The position numbers were made by a program, and so were the translations under genes. Of a DNA stretch of 64,000 bases, positions 52,173 through 61,117 are shown in pieces. This DNA is from Streptomyces rubradiris (GTDB taxonomy: Bacteria; Actinomycetota; Actinomycetes; Streptomycetales; Streptomycetaceae): positions 4,030,001 to 4,094,000 of the forward strand of contig NZ_BNEA01000015.1 of the NCBI RefSeq assembly GCF_016860525.1, in the 5' to 3' direction. The first letter of the stretch is position 1; each line of letters begins with the position of its first letter. The notes below the pieces were generated by a model. It did no database searches. It saw nothing but the letters and a program-made list of their open reading frames with translations, and was not told the DNA's origin.

Positions 52173-52877
52173 GTGACCCGCATTGACAGCGTGCGCGCCG
52201 CGACCGGCTCGGCGAAGGACAGCGTGCTGCACGCCGCGGAAGTGGTGGCGCCTTACGCCGACACGGCCAAGGAGCGTGCCGCGTACTACGCGCAGGAGGC
52301 ACGCGTACGGCTGGCGCCCGTGGTGTCGCAGGCCGCGGAGCAGGCCCGCGTGCAGTACGACGCCCGGCTCGCCCCCCGCCTGGAGCAGGCGCTCACCCAT
52401 GTGCCGCCGAAGGTCGACCTCGCCGCCCAGGAGGCCGCCCTGCGTGCCCGGAAGGCGGCCCGGCAGGCCGCCCTGTACTCGCGTCCGAAGATCGAGCAGG
52501 CGGTGGCCGCGACCGCGCCCGTGCGTGACGAGGCCGCCGCGCGCGGTGCCGCCGCGATGGCCGCGCTGCGCGGACAGGTCTCGGCCGAGGACATCCAGAA
52601 GCTGGTCCGGCGCCAGGAGCGGCGGTCCCGGACCGGCCGGACCGTGAAGATCTGCGCGGTGCTGACCGTCCTGGCGGGCGGCGCCTTCGCGGCCTGGAAG
52701 TGGTGGGACAAGCAGGCCAACCCCGACTGGCTGGTCGAGCCGCCCGCCCCGACCGAGGTACCCGCCGACTCGCCCCGGCTCGCCTCCGTGGACGGCACCG
52801 AGCCCGGCGAGCTCGACCCCGAGGTGCGGGCCAAGCAGGCCGACCAGGACGCGACCGACCAGGACGACGAGTCCTGA
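52173..52877 (+). CDS. DUF5324 family membrane protein
   Basis: 234 residues from GTG 52173 with GAGGAGGA upstream. Residues 1-150 are an Ala/Arg-rich helix with repeated AAEQAR/KAARQAA elements, followed by one membrane helix (ICAVLTVLAGGAFAAWKWW, about 162-180) and an acidic tail. This matches DUF5324, known only in Streptomyces and relatives. The amphipathic repeats resemble apolipoprotein-type helices. Function unknown. Confidence 0.85.
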   Translation: MTRIDSVRAATGSAKDSVLHAAEVVAPYADTAKERAAYYAQEARVRLAPVVSQAAEQARVQYDARLAPRLEQALTHVPPKVDLAAQEAALRARKAARQAALYSRPKIEQAVAATAPVRDEAAARGAAAMAALRGQVSAEDIQKLVRRQERRSRTGRTVKICAVLTVLAGGAFAAWKWWDKQANPDWLVEPPAPTEVPADSPRLASVDGTEPGELDPEVRAKQADQDATDQDDES

Positions 52878-52885
52878 GCCCCAAA

Positions 52886-52914
52886 GGAGCCCCCACCCCT
52901 TGGGCGGGGGCTCC
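52886..52914 (+). terminator. Hairpin terminator after DUF5324
   Basis: GGAGCCCCC (52886-52894) and GGGGGCTCC (52906-52914) are perfect 9-bp arms around 11 bases, 8 bases past the stop codon, followed by TCCGTGT. Confidence 0.88.
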
Positions 52915-53266
52915 TCCGTGTCACCGCTCGGCGTACGCCGCGATGCCGGCTCGGCGCGCGCGTGGCGCCCTACGGCAAGGACGATCCGGGTGGCCGTCGG
53001 CGTGCTCTTCGTCGGCACCTTCTTCTCCCGGGCGCCCGGGGGTGTCCCGGCGGGCCGCCTCCCGGGCCGCCGGGCCGCCTCCCGGGCCGCCGGAGCGCCT
53101 CCCGGGCCGCCGGAGCGCCTCCCGGGCCGCCGGAGCGCCTCCCGGGCTGCCGGGGCGCCGATGAGCAGCACCACCGGGACGATCGCCGGCGCCGGGTGGG
53201 CTCCGCGCCGACGGCTGTGCCGGTGGCCGCGGTCGTCCGCTCAGGGGTTGCCGGGGTCGTGTGCGC
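52915..53266. other. 352-base stretch with a 20-bp repeat and no supported gene
   Basis: Between two converging genes. The first 130 bases show no gene; short frames read TIRVAVGVLFVGTFFSRAPG, weakly hydrophobic but not convincing. The rest is the repeat at 53045-53160 and spacer. Confidence 0.5.
53045..53160. repeat. 20-bp GC-rich tandem repeat
   Basis: About six copies of CCCGGGCCGCCGGAGCGCCT at 20-base spacing; three (53081, 53101, 53121) are identical and the outer ones diverge. Each contains the hexamer CCCGGG. Confidence 0.92.
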
Positions 53267-54487
53267 TCACCGGCCGGTTCCGCTCGGCCGCGCGTAGCGG
53301 CTTCCGGGGCGCGGCAGGCGCAGGTGGCCCCGCAGGGTCGTCGCGTCGTACGCCGTGCGGAACACCCCGCGCCGCTGGAGCTCCGGCACCAGACCGCGGG
53401 TGATCCCCAGCAGGTCGTGCGGCAGCGCGCCGGGGCGCAGCCGGAAGCCGTCCAGCCCGGCCTCGCGCCAGTCCAGCAGCAGGTCGGCCAGTTCTCCGGG
53501 GGTGCCGGTGAACACCTCGGCGTCGGAGCCGAGTTCCGCGCCGTCCAGGTCGTCCAGGCGGGCCTTGCGGCGGGCGGCGGCGCCCCGCTCGGCGTCCAGG
53601 AAGACCAGGACCTCCGCGAACCGCAGCAGCGGCCGGGCGCGGGTGTCCCGGCCGGTGCGCCGCACGGCCGCGTCCACCCGGGCGAGGATCGCCGCCGCTC
53701 CGGCCCGGTCGTGCGGGGTGACCCACACGGCGTCGACGGCGCGCGCCGCGAACTCGTACGGCACGTCGGCGTGCGCCAGGCTCATCACCGGTGGCCGTCC
53801 CCGCGGCGGGCGCGGGGTGATCGCGGGGCCGCGGACGCTGAAGTGCTCGCCCTCGAAGTCGATGTGGTGGACCTTGTCGCGGTCGATGAAGCGGCCGGTG
53901 GCGGCGTCGATCCCCGCGTCGTCCTCCCGGCTGTCCCACAGCCGCCGGGCGGCCTCCACCGCGTCGGCGGCCTCGACGAACAGCGGGCTCAGCCGCCGGC
54001 CGATCCGCTCCGGGTCGCGCACGTCCTCGTCGGTCAGTTGCGGGGTCGTACGGCGGCCGAAGTGGGCGGCGTCGGCGGCGCGCGAGGCGATCTGCGGACG
54101 CAGGCCGGCCCGGCCGGTGCTCGCGTGATCGAGGCCGGCGATGCGGGTGGCGACGTGGAACGGCTCGGTATGGGTGACGTTCGCGGTCGGGACCAGCCCG
54201 ATACGCGTGGTCAGCGGCGCCACCCGGGCCGCCAGCAGCACCGCGTCCAGTCTGCCGCGGACCTGGTCGACGCGGTCGTCGGGCCGGTGGAAGGCGGCCG
54301 ACTGCATCCCGAGCGCGTCCTCGAAGGTGACGAAGTCCAGCAGGCCGCGCTCGGCCTCGGTGACCAGGTCCGCCCAGTAGTCCGCGCGGAACAGCTCGGC
54401 GGGGCGGGCGTCGTCGGCGCGCCAGGCCGCCGGGTGCCAGCCGGCGGCATCCAGGGCGACGGCGAGGTGCAGCGGGGGCGCGGTCAC
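53267..54487 (-). CDS. LLM-class flavin-dependent monooxygenase
   Basis: 406 residues from GTG 54487. Luciferase-like signatures: LDFVTFEDALGM, RIGLVPTANVTHTEPFHVATRIAGLDHASTGRAG (here the FMN/F420 barrel core), FEGEHFSVRGP and PRPPRGRPPVMSLAHAD. The NtaA/SnaA/DszA branch has this pattern. Substrate unknown. It follows the MFS gene by 194 bases on the same strand; together they may form a detoxification or catabolic unit. Confidence 0.88.
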   Translation of the reverse strand: MTAPPLHLAVALDAAGWHPAAWRADDARPAELFRADYWADLVTEAERGLLDFVTFEDALGMQSAAFHRPDDRVDQVRGRLDAVLLAARVAPLTTRIGLVPTANVTHTEPFHVATRIAGLDHASTGRAGLRPQIASRAADAAHFGRRTTPQLTDEDVRDPERIGRRLSPLFVEAADAVEAARRLWDSREDDAGIDAATGRFIDRDKVHHIDFEGEHFSVRGPAITPRPPRGRPPVMSLAHADVPYEFAARAVDAVWVTPHDRAGAAAILARVDAAVRRTGRDTRARPLLRFAEVLVFLDAERGAAARRKARLDDLDGAELGSDAEVFTGTPGELADLLLDWREAGLDGFRLRPGALPHDLLGITRGLVPELQRRGVFRTAYDATTLRGHLRLPRPGSRYARPSGTGR

Positions 54488-54681
54488 GGGGTCTCCTCAG
54501 ATAGGGGGTGCGCTCCGGAGGTATGGGGTGCGCTCCGGGCCGGGCGGCGGGCCCAGGTGGTCGCGCGGGGCCGGGCCGGTGCGGTCGCGCCGGTGGACGC
54601 CCTTCTCAAGGGCGGTGGCGGCGGGGCGGTGACGACGGTACGGCGGGGAGAGCCGGCCGTCCCCGCCGCCGTACGCCGCGC

Positions 54682-55926
54682 CTACGCCACCGGGCGCTTG
54701 GCGGGAAAGCCGTGGCCGCGGGCCAGCACGACGACGGCGATCACCGGCAGCATCAACAGCAGCACGCTCCACGGCAGCGAGTCGCTGCCGTTCAGGTCGA
54801 GCAGCACACCGCCGATGACACCGCCGCCCGCCATGGCGACGTTCCACAGCGTCACCAGCATGGCCTGGGCCGCGTCGGCCGCCTTCTCGCCGCCCGCGTC
54901 ACCGGCCGCGGTCTGCAGCAGGGTCGGCACCCCGCCCCAGCCCAGGCCCCACAGCACGGCCGCGAGGTAGACGAACGCCGTCTGGTCCGCCAGCACCGCC
55001 AGCACCGCGGCGGACACCGCCACCAGCAGCGAGCTGGCGATCGTCAGCACGCGCAGCCGGTGGTGGATCTGCGCGCCGACGATCCAGATGCTCGCCAGCG
55101 AGGCGGCGCCGAAGACCAGCAGCACCAGGTCGGTGTTGCCGCCCATGCCGAGGTCGTCGAGGAAGGTGGCGATGTACGCGTAGATGATGGTGTGCGCCAG
55201 GACGAAGACCAGCGTCACGAACAGCACCGGCACGACGCCGGGCACCCGCAGGGCGTGCAGCATCTTCGGCCGCTCGCCGCGCTCCTGGCCCGGGTGGTCC
55301 GGTACGGCGGCGGCGATCCACGCCAGCAGGACGACGGTCAGCGCGGTCATCGCGAGGAACGCCACGCGCCAGTCGGTCACCTTGCCCAGAAAGGTGCCGG
55401 CGGGCACACCGAGGGAGAGCGCGACGGGGATGCCCGCCATCGCGACCGCGATCGCCCGGCCCTGCAACGGCACCGGGGCCAGCCGGCGCGCGTACCCGGC
55501 GAGCAGCGCCCAGGCCAGGCCCGCCGCGACACCGGCGACGAAGCGCGCCACCATGGTCAGCCCGTAGACGGACGACAGCGCGGTGACGGTGTTGGCGACG
55601 GCGAAGCCGGCCATGGAGGTCAGCAGCAGCCGCTTGCGCCGCCAGCCGGCCGTCGCCGCGGTCAGCGGGATCGCGGTCAGCGCGGTGCCGAGGGCGTAGA
55701 TCGTGACGGTCTGCCCGGTCGCGGACTCGCTCACGTGCAGGTCGTCGCTCATCGCCGGGAGCAGACCGGCGGGCAGGGTCTCGGTGAGGCTCGTGATGAA
55801 CACGGCGGTCGCGAGGGCCAGCAGGGCGAACATGGGCAGCTTCTGCCGCTCACCGGCGCCCGCCGGGGTCGCCTCGGTGCCGGTCCGCACGGGCGAACCG
55901 GCCGCGGTATCGGGTGTGGTGCTCAT
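54682..55926 (-). CDS. MFS transporter, DHA-type drug or arabinose exporter
   Basis: 414 residues with about 12 helices. Motif A-like AWRRKRLLLTSM region (GWRRKRLL) after helix 2 and motif C-like VAGVAAGLAWALLAGYARRL in helix 5 identify a 12-TM proton antiporter. It resembles the AraJ/YdhP group of efflux pumps. Substrate unknown. Its neighbours on the same strand are a degenerate SDR upstream and an LLM monooxygenase downstream. Confidence 0.9.
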   Translation of the reverse strand: MSTTPDTAAGSPVRTGTEATPAGAGERQKLPMFALLALATAVFITSLTETLPAGLLPAMSDDLHVSESATGQTVTIYALGTALTAIPLTAATAGWRRKRLLLTSMAGFAVANTVTALSSVYGLTMVARFVAGVAAGLAWALLAGYARRLAPVPLQGRAIAVAMAGIPVALSLGVPAGTFLGKVTDWRVAFLAMTALTVVLLAWIAAAVPDHPGQERGERPKMLHALRVPGVVPVLFVTLVFVLAHTIIYAYIATFLDDLGMGGNTDLVLLVFGAASLASIWIVGAQIHHRLRVLTIASSLLVAVSAAVLAVLADQTAFVYLAAVLWGLGWGGVPTLLQTAAGDAGGEKAADAAQAMLVTLWNVAMAGGGVIGGVLLDLNGSDSLPWSVLLLMLPVIAVVVLARGHGFPAKRPVA

Positions 55927-56086
55927 GAAATGTGCTCCAGGGGGTCGGGGACGGAGTGGGTGAACGCTCGGGGTGGGGCCGGGGAGCCGGGTGCACCGGA
56001 TGCTCTGGGAGGCCGGGGGCTCGTCGGCCGGGACCGCTGGTACGCCGGCCGTCGCCTCCGGTCCGTCGGCCGGGTCCGGTACGCCG

Positions 56087-56629
56087 TCATGGCCGGGTCA
56101 GGCCCCCGTCGACCGGCAGGCGGGCCCCGGTGGTGAACGTGGCGTCGGTGGCGAGGAACAGCGCGGCCCGGGCCACTTCCTCGGCGGCGCCGAGGCGGCC
56201 CAGGGGCGGCAGGGGCACCCCGTCGCCGCCCGGCGCCTCGATACAGCCCGGCGCCACGGCGTTGACGCGGATACCCCGGGAGACCAGCTCGTCGGCCAGC
56301 GCGTGCACGGCGGCGGGCGAGGGCGCCGGGGTCATCAGCACGACCGCGCCACCGTCCCTGAGCCGCGGCAGCAGCGGCCGGGCCGTGGTCACGACATCCG
56401 CGAACAGCAGGTCTACATCGCCGCCGGGCCCCAGGCAGGCGGTCACGTCGGAGGGCGCGACGACCCGGGCCGCCGAGCCCAGTTCCCCGCCCAGGCGGTC
56501 CCGCTCCGTCGCGGTCCGGGCGGTCAGCACGACGTGGGCGCCGCCCTCCACCAGACGCTTGGCCACGGCCAGTCCGATGGCGGTGGCCTCTGAGACGACT
56601 ACGGCCGTCCGGCCCGCGTACTTGGTCAT
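56087..56629 (-). CDS. Degenerate short-chain dehydrogenase/reductase
   Basis: 180 residues from ATG 56629 (GGAAGAGGAAG upstream), against about 250 in usual SDRs. The C-terminal part VSRGIRVNAVAPG, GRLGAAEEVARAALFLATDATFTTGA and VDGG is classic SDR. However, the cofactor motif TGxxxGxG reads VSEATAIG, and the catalytic YxxxK stretch reads APSPAAVHAL with neither Tyr nor Lys. The central NNAG region is also lost. It is therefore probably inactive, or a regulator, or on the way to a pseudogene. Confidence 0.8.
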   Translation of the reverse strand: MTKYAGRTAVVVSEATAIGLAVAKRLVEGGAHVVLTARTATERDRLGGELGSAARVVAPSDVTACLGPGGDVDLLFADVVTTARPLLPRLRDGGAVVLMTPAPSPAAVHALADELVSRGIRVNAVAPGCIEAPGGDGVPLPPLGRLGAAEEVARAALFLATDATFTTGARLPVDGGLTRP

Positions 56630-56922
56630 GCTGCTTCCTCTTCCTGCGCCGCACCTGCCACAACGGCTCGGTGGGAACGACCTTGCGCCCGGGCGCTTCG
56701 GAAAACCTTCGGGACGGCTCACGGCCGGCTCACGAGCGGTCCGGACCGGCTGACGTGCGGCTCACGGGTGGCTCACGGGCACCCGGGACCGGCCGGCCTA
56801 CGGCTCACGGCCGGTGGGCGACCGGTGGGCGGAACACCCGGCGATAGGCGAGACCGCTGGTGGCCGCCGCACGCCCGAACGGTCCCCCCAACGGATCGGC
56901 ACCGTGACGTACAGTGACGCGC

Positions 56923-59900
56923 ATGCGGTTTGGGGTGCTCGGCCCACTGACGGTGTGGGACGACGAGGGGGTGGCCGTCAGGGTTCCCGAGGCGAAGGTC
57001 CGGGCGCTGCTCGCCGACCTGCTCGCCCACGACGGCGGCCCGGTCTCCGCGGACCGGCTGATCGACGACCTGTGGGGCGACCGCCCGCCGGGCCGGCCCG
57101 CCGGCGCCCTCCAGGCCAAGGTCTCCCAGCTGCGCCGGGTGCTGGGCCGGGACCGGGTACAGCTCCAGCCGGCCGGCTACCGGCTGCGGCTGGACGACAC
57201 CGACGAGGTGGACGCCGTACGGTTCCGCGACCTGGTGGACCGGGCTCGCGCCGTCGATGCCCCGGGCGACCGGGTCGCGCTGCTCACCGAGGCCCTCGGA
57301 CTGTGGCGCGGACCGGCCTACGCCGACTTCGCCGACCAGGACTTCGCGCGCGCGGCGGCACGGCGCCTGACCGACCAGCGGCTGTCAGTGCTGGAGGAGC
57401 AGGCCGAGGCCCGCCTGGCGGCCGGCGAACACGTGCTGCTCGCCGGGGAGCTGGCCGACCTGGTGGCCCGGCACCCGCTGCGGGAACGGCTGCGCGCGCT
57501 CCTCATACGGGCGCTGTACGCGGCGGGCCGGCAGAGCGAGGCCCTCGCGGCCTACGAGGACCTGCGCGCCCGGCTCGTGGCCGAGCTGGGTGTCGAACCG
57601 AGCCCCGAACTCGCCGCGCTGCACCAGGCGGTGCTCCGCCAGGACCCCGCGCTCTCGGTCGCACCGCGCACCGCCGAAGCCGCACCCGGGGAGGCCGAGG
57701 CGCCCGCCGCGCCCCCGACGCCCGCCCCCTCCAACCTGCCCGCGTCCCTCACCCCCCTCATCGGCCGCCGCGACGCGCTCGACCGGGTGACCGGACTCCT
57801 CGGCGCCGCCCGCCTGGTGACCCTCACCGGCCCCGGCGGCGTGGGCAAGACCCGGCTGGCGGTGGCGGCGGCCGACGCCCTCCTCGGAGCCGCCTCCGCG
57901 CCTGAACTCCCCGACGGTGCTTGGTTCGTGGAGTTCGCCGGCGTCCGCGGCGGGGCCGTCGCCGACCTCGCCCAGGTCGTCGCCGCGTCCCTCGGCATCA
58001 GCGACCACGCGCCCTCCGCGGTACCGGTCTCCGGCACCGGCACCCGGTCCCCCGCGCACCATCTCGCCGCCGTCCTGCGCGACCGCCGCACGCTGCTCGT
58101 CCTGGACAACTGCGAGCATGTCGTGGACGCCGCCGCCGAACTCACCACCCTCCTGCTGCGCACCGCGCCCGGTCTGCGCGTGCTGGCCACCAGCCAGGAA
58201 CCGCTGGGCCTGCCGGGCGAGGAGGTGTTCCTGGTCGAGCCGCTGCCCCCCGACGACGCGGTACGGCTGTTCACCCAGCGCGCCGCCGCCGCGGCCCCCG
58301 GCTTCTCGCTCGCCCCCGACGCCGGCGACGACTCCGAGCGCGCCGCCGTCACCGAGATCTGCCGCCGCCTGGACGGCATCCCGCTCGCCCTGGAACTGGC
58401 GGCGACCCGGGTCCGCGCGCTCGGTGTACGCGAGCTGGCGGCCCGGCTCGGCGACCGCTTCCAGCTGCTGGCCTCGGGGCGGCGCGGCGCGCCCGAGCGC
58501 CAGCAGACCCTGCGCGCGGTGATCGACTGGAGCTGGGAGCTGCTCAGCGCGCCGGAGCGCATCGTGCTGCGCCGGCTGGCAGCGTTCAGCGACGGCTGCG
58601 ACCTGAGGGCGGCCGAGGCGGTGTGCGCGGGCGACGGGGTCGCCTCCGCCGAGGTGCCCGACCTGGTGACGCGGCTGGTCGACCGTTCCCTGGTGGTCGT
58701 GGTGGCCGGGCCCACCGGCCCGCGCTACCGCCTCCTGGAGTCGGTCGCCGCGTACGCCACCGAGCGGCTGCACGAGATGGAGGACCTCGCCGCCGTACGC
58801 GACCGGCATCTGCGCCACTACCTCGCGCTCGCCGAACGCGCCGAACCCGAGCTGCGCGGCCCCGGGCAGCGGTCCTGGCTGGCCCGGCTCGACGCCGAGT
58901 CCGGCAATCTGCGCTCGGCCCTGGACGAGGCCGTGCGCCGGGCCGCCGCCGGGGACCCGGACCAGGCGGCACGGCTGGCCACCGCGCTGGCCTGGTGGTG
59001 GCTGCTGCGCGGCCGGCTCGCCCAGGCCCGCCGCAGCCTGCGCGCGGTGCTGGACACCACGACGGCCGCCGACCGCCGCGAACTCACCCTGCTCCACGCC
59101 GCGTTCGCCCTGCTCACCGGCGACCGCGACCCGGCCACCGCCCTGCCCGACGACACCGCCGTCACCCACGGCACCGCGCTCGCCGACGACACCGCCGGGC
59201 CTGGCCCGAAACGACGGGCCCGGTCGCTGTGGCTGTGCGCGTACGGCCTGTTCAGCGCGGGTGCGGTGGCCGACAGCGGGGAGCTGAACGACCGGGCGTT
59301 GACGCTGTTCACCGCCGCGGACGACCAGTGGGGCACGGCAGCCGCGCTCGGCCTGCGGGCCACGCTCGCGCTGGTCCGCGGCGACCTCGCCGGGCTGGGC
59401 CGCGACGGCCGGCGCAGTGCCGCGCTCTTCCGCGAACTCGGCGACCGCTGGGGAGAACTCCAGACGGTGTCACCGCTGGCGGCGCTCGCGGAGATCAAGG
59501 GCGAGTACGAGGAGGCCGTCAACCGCCAGTACGAGGGCTTGCGGATCGCCCGTGAACTGGGCCTCGCGGCCGAGGTGTCGGCCCGGCTGTCCGGGCTGGG
59601 CCGTCTGGCGCTGCTGGCCCACGACTGGGACCGCGCCCGCGACCTGCACGAACAGGCCCGGCGCAGCGCCGCCGAACAGGGCTACAAATACGGCGAGATC
59701 CATGCCGAGATGGGCCTCGCGCTCGGCGCCCGCCGCTCCGGCGACCTCGACGCCGCCGAGGCGCACCTGCGGCACCTGCGCGAGGGGTACGCCGATGTGT
59801 CCTCGCAGGCGGGCGATCATCTGCTGCTGGCCGAGCTGGGTTTCGTCGCCGAACTGCGCGGCGACGCCGGCACGGCCGCGGCGCACCATCTGCGCGGCCT

Positions 59901-60219
59901 GGACGTGGCCCGTGCGATAGACGAGCCGCGGGCGCTCGCGCTGTCCCTGGAGGGCCTGGCGGGCGCGGCGGCCCTGCGGGGCACCCGGGCCGCGGCGGCC
60001 GGCGCGGCCCTGTTGCTCGGCGCGGCCGACGCGGCCCGGCGCAGCGTGGGCGCGCCGCTGCCGCCGGCCGAGCGCACCGACGTGGACCGCGTCGAGCGGG
60101 CGGCCCGTGCCGCGCTGGGCGACGCGGCCTTCACCCGGTCCTTCGCCGACGGCACCCGTCTGACCCCCGAGGAGGCCCTGCGCGAGGCGGCCCCGGCGCT
60201 GGAGGGCGTCCGCCGGTAG
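56923..60219 (+). CDS. AfsR/SARP-type large transcriptional regulator (BTAD, NB-ARC, TPR)
   Basis: 1,098 residues from ATG 56923 (GTG 56914 adds three). OmpR-like DNA-binding domain 1-90 (RFGVLGPLTVWDDEG), BTAD domain about 95-245 (YRQSEALAAYEDLRARLVAELG-type GRQSEALAAYEDLR), NB-ARC ATPase from about 275 with P-loop GPGGVGKTR (about 303) and Walker B LLVLDNCEHVVD (about 389), then TPR-like repeats to the end. Such proteins activate secondary-metabolite clusters; candidate targets are the genes after 60.9 kb or the MFS/LLM pair. There is no strong ribosome site, possibly a leaderless message. Confidence 0.92.
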   Translation: MRFGVLGPLTVWDDEGVAVRVPEAKVRALLADLLAHDGGPVSADRLIDDLWGDRPPGRPAGALQAKVSQLRRVLGRDRVQLQPAGYRLRLDDTDEVDAVRFRDLVDRARAVDAPGDRVALLTEALGLWRGPAYADFADQDFARAAARRLTDQRLSVLEEQAEARLAAGEHVLLAGELADLVARHPLRERLRALLIRALYAAGRQSEALAAYEDLRARLVAELGVEPSPELAALHQAVLRQDPALSVAPRTAEAAPGEAEAPAAPPTPAPSNLPASLTPLIGRRDALDRVTGLLGAARLVTLTGPGGVGKTRLAVAAADALLGAASAPELPDGAWFVEFAGVRGGAVADLAQVVAASLGISDHAPSAVPVSGTGTRSPAHHLAAVLRDRRTLLVLDNCEHVVDAAAELTTLLLRTAPGLRVLATSQEPLGLPGEEVFLVEPLPPDDAVRLFTQRAAAAAPGFSLAPDAGDDSERAAVTEICRRLDGIPLALELAATRVRALGVRELAARLGDRFQLLASGRRGAPERQQTLRAVIDWSWELLSAPERIVLRRLAAFSDGCDLRAAEAVCAGDGVASAEVPDLVTRLVDRSLVVVVAGPTGPRYRLLESVAAYATERLHEMEDLAAVRDRHLRHYLALAERAEPELRGPGQRSWLARLDAESGNLRSALDEAVRRAAAGDPDQAARLATALAWWWLLRGRLAQARRSLRAVLDTTTAADRRELTLLHAAFALLTGDRDPATALPDDTAVTHGTALADDTAGPGPKRRARSLWLCAYGLFSAGAVADSGELNDRALTLFTAADDQWGTAAALGLRATLALVRGDLAGLGRDGRRSAALFRELGDRWGELQTVSPLAALAEIKGEYEEAVNRQYEGLRIARELGLAAEVSARLSGLGRLALLAHDWDRARDLHEQARRSAAEQGYKYGEIHAEMGLALGARRSGDLDAAEAHLRHLREGYADVSSQAGDHLLLAELGFVAELRGDAGTAAAHHLRGLDVARAIDEPRALALSLEGLAGAAALRGTRAAAAGAALLLGAADAARRSVGAPLPPAERTDVDRVERAARAALGDAAFTRSFADGTRLTPEEALREAAPALEGVRR

Positions 60220-60305
60220 CCCCGGACCGCTCGGACGGTGGCGACGAGGTCGCGCGCGTACTCCTCGCTGGTGGTGGCGAGCAGGATGAGCATCGGGACC
60301 GTCAT
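60210..60305 (-). pseudogene. N-terminal remnant of a gene coupled to the cupin gene
   Basis: ATG 60305 overlaps the cupin stop (ATGA). It opens a frame reading MTVPMLILLATTSEEY, then ARDLVATVRAVRGYRR, which looks like a real protein start. The frame then runs antisense into the AfsR-type gene, where it turns into Ser/Ala/Arg shadow sequence. The body of the gene has been lost and replaced. No family recognised. Confidence 0.45.
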
Positions 60306-60613
60306 CGGGCCGTCTCGGGGACCTCCACGATCAAAAGGCTGCCGTGGCTGCCCGGACCCACGGCGTGCGCCGTCCCGGCCGGGACCCGGTACATCTCCCC
60401 CGGCCCGACCGACACCGGGTCGCCCTGGACGACCAGTTCCATCCGGCCGTCGAGCACGATCAGGATCTCGGCCGTGCCGTGCGCCTCCTCCCGCACCGGC
60501 GTCCCGTCCATGCGCAGCAGCTTCACCGCAGCGGTCCCGATCTCCCCGAGCAGCCGCGAGCTCCATGCCCCGGGCAGCGCCGAGGCCGCGTCGAACAGGT
60601 TGACCAAGCTCAT
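60302..60613 (-). CDS. Small cupin-domain protein
   Basis: 103 residues, one cupin barrel. Motif 1 reads EEAHGTAEILIVLDGRMELVV and motif 2 VGPGEMYRVPAGTAHAV; of the usual metal ligands, one His in each motif and one Glu can be seen. It could be an isomerase, a dioxygenase subunit or a regulator. It lies 30 bases past a broken gene fragment and its stop overlaps the remnant described at 60305. Confidence 0.82.
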   Translation of the reverse strand: MSLVNLFDAASALPGAWSSRLLGEIGTAAVKLLRMDGTPVREEAHGTAEILIVLDGRMELVVQGDPVSVGPGEMYRVPAGTAHAVGPGSHGSLLIVEVPETAR

Positions 60614-60643
60614 GGCATGCCTCCGGAAGGCCCGCGCGGGACG

Positions 60644-60880
60644 TTATCGCCCACCGCCCGCCGGTTGGTCGACCGGAGAGTAAAGGGTGCCGAGGACCGT
60701 ACGCCTCGGTGGGCCGGCTGCCGCCCCGCTGCCCGGCGCGGTGAAGGAGCCGTCGAAAGCGGGGCCCGGGAGCAGGCCCAGGTCCCGCCACAGCGGAGTG
60801 CCGTCGAACCAGTGATCACTGGTCAGCATCTCCAGTCCGTGGACGGAGCGGCTGTCGTCCGCCAGCAGTGACCGGGCTCC
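60644..60880 (-). pseudogene. C-terminal fragment of a gene cut at the island boundary
   Basis: On the minus strand a frame ending in TAA (60644-60646) reads ARSLLADDSRSVHGLEMLTS, then DHWFDGTPLWRDLGLLPGPAF and VLGTLYSPVDQPAGG, with Streptomyces codon bias. Upstream of about 60880 the frame runs into AT-richer sequence with no bias, so the gene is truncated there. No family was recognised. Confidence 0.5.
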
Positions 60881-60954
60881 GGCTCGCTTCGGACTACGAG
60901 AAGGCGCGTTCTCTCAAGGAGAGCGTGTACTACGTCGAGAAATTGTTACCTTCC

Positions 60955-60972
60955 GTGCTGACATGTCAGCAC
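60955..60972. promoter_or_regulatory. Perfect 18-bp palindrome, candidate operator
   Basis: GTGCTGACATGTCAGCAC reads the same on both strands. It lies 146 bases before the TTG start of the dehydrogenase gene, in the AT-richer junction region. Confidence 0.6.
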
Positions 60973-61117
60973 GCATGGGTAAGCCGTTGCCGGAATGAAC
61001 GATCCGTGACAGAAGCAGGCGGCCGAAGCAATACGAAACCTACCCTGGCCCTACGCCGCGCCCAGTCACACAGCGGTCGGCGGATGCTCTCTTTCCCAAC
61101 TCCAGAGAAGGTGACCA

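Larger units (their letters stand above)
60614..61117. other. 504-base junction region
   Basis: Holds the 3' part of a broken host gene (60644 to about 60880), then AT-richer DNA from about 60880, including an 18-bp palindrome. No intact gene is supported. Confidence 0.65.

Noticed and set aside
52921..53240. Small membrane-protein gene before the 20-bp repeat
   Set aside because: Short hydrophobic run only, no ribosome site, and the frame is destroyed by the repeat.
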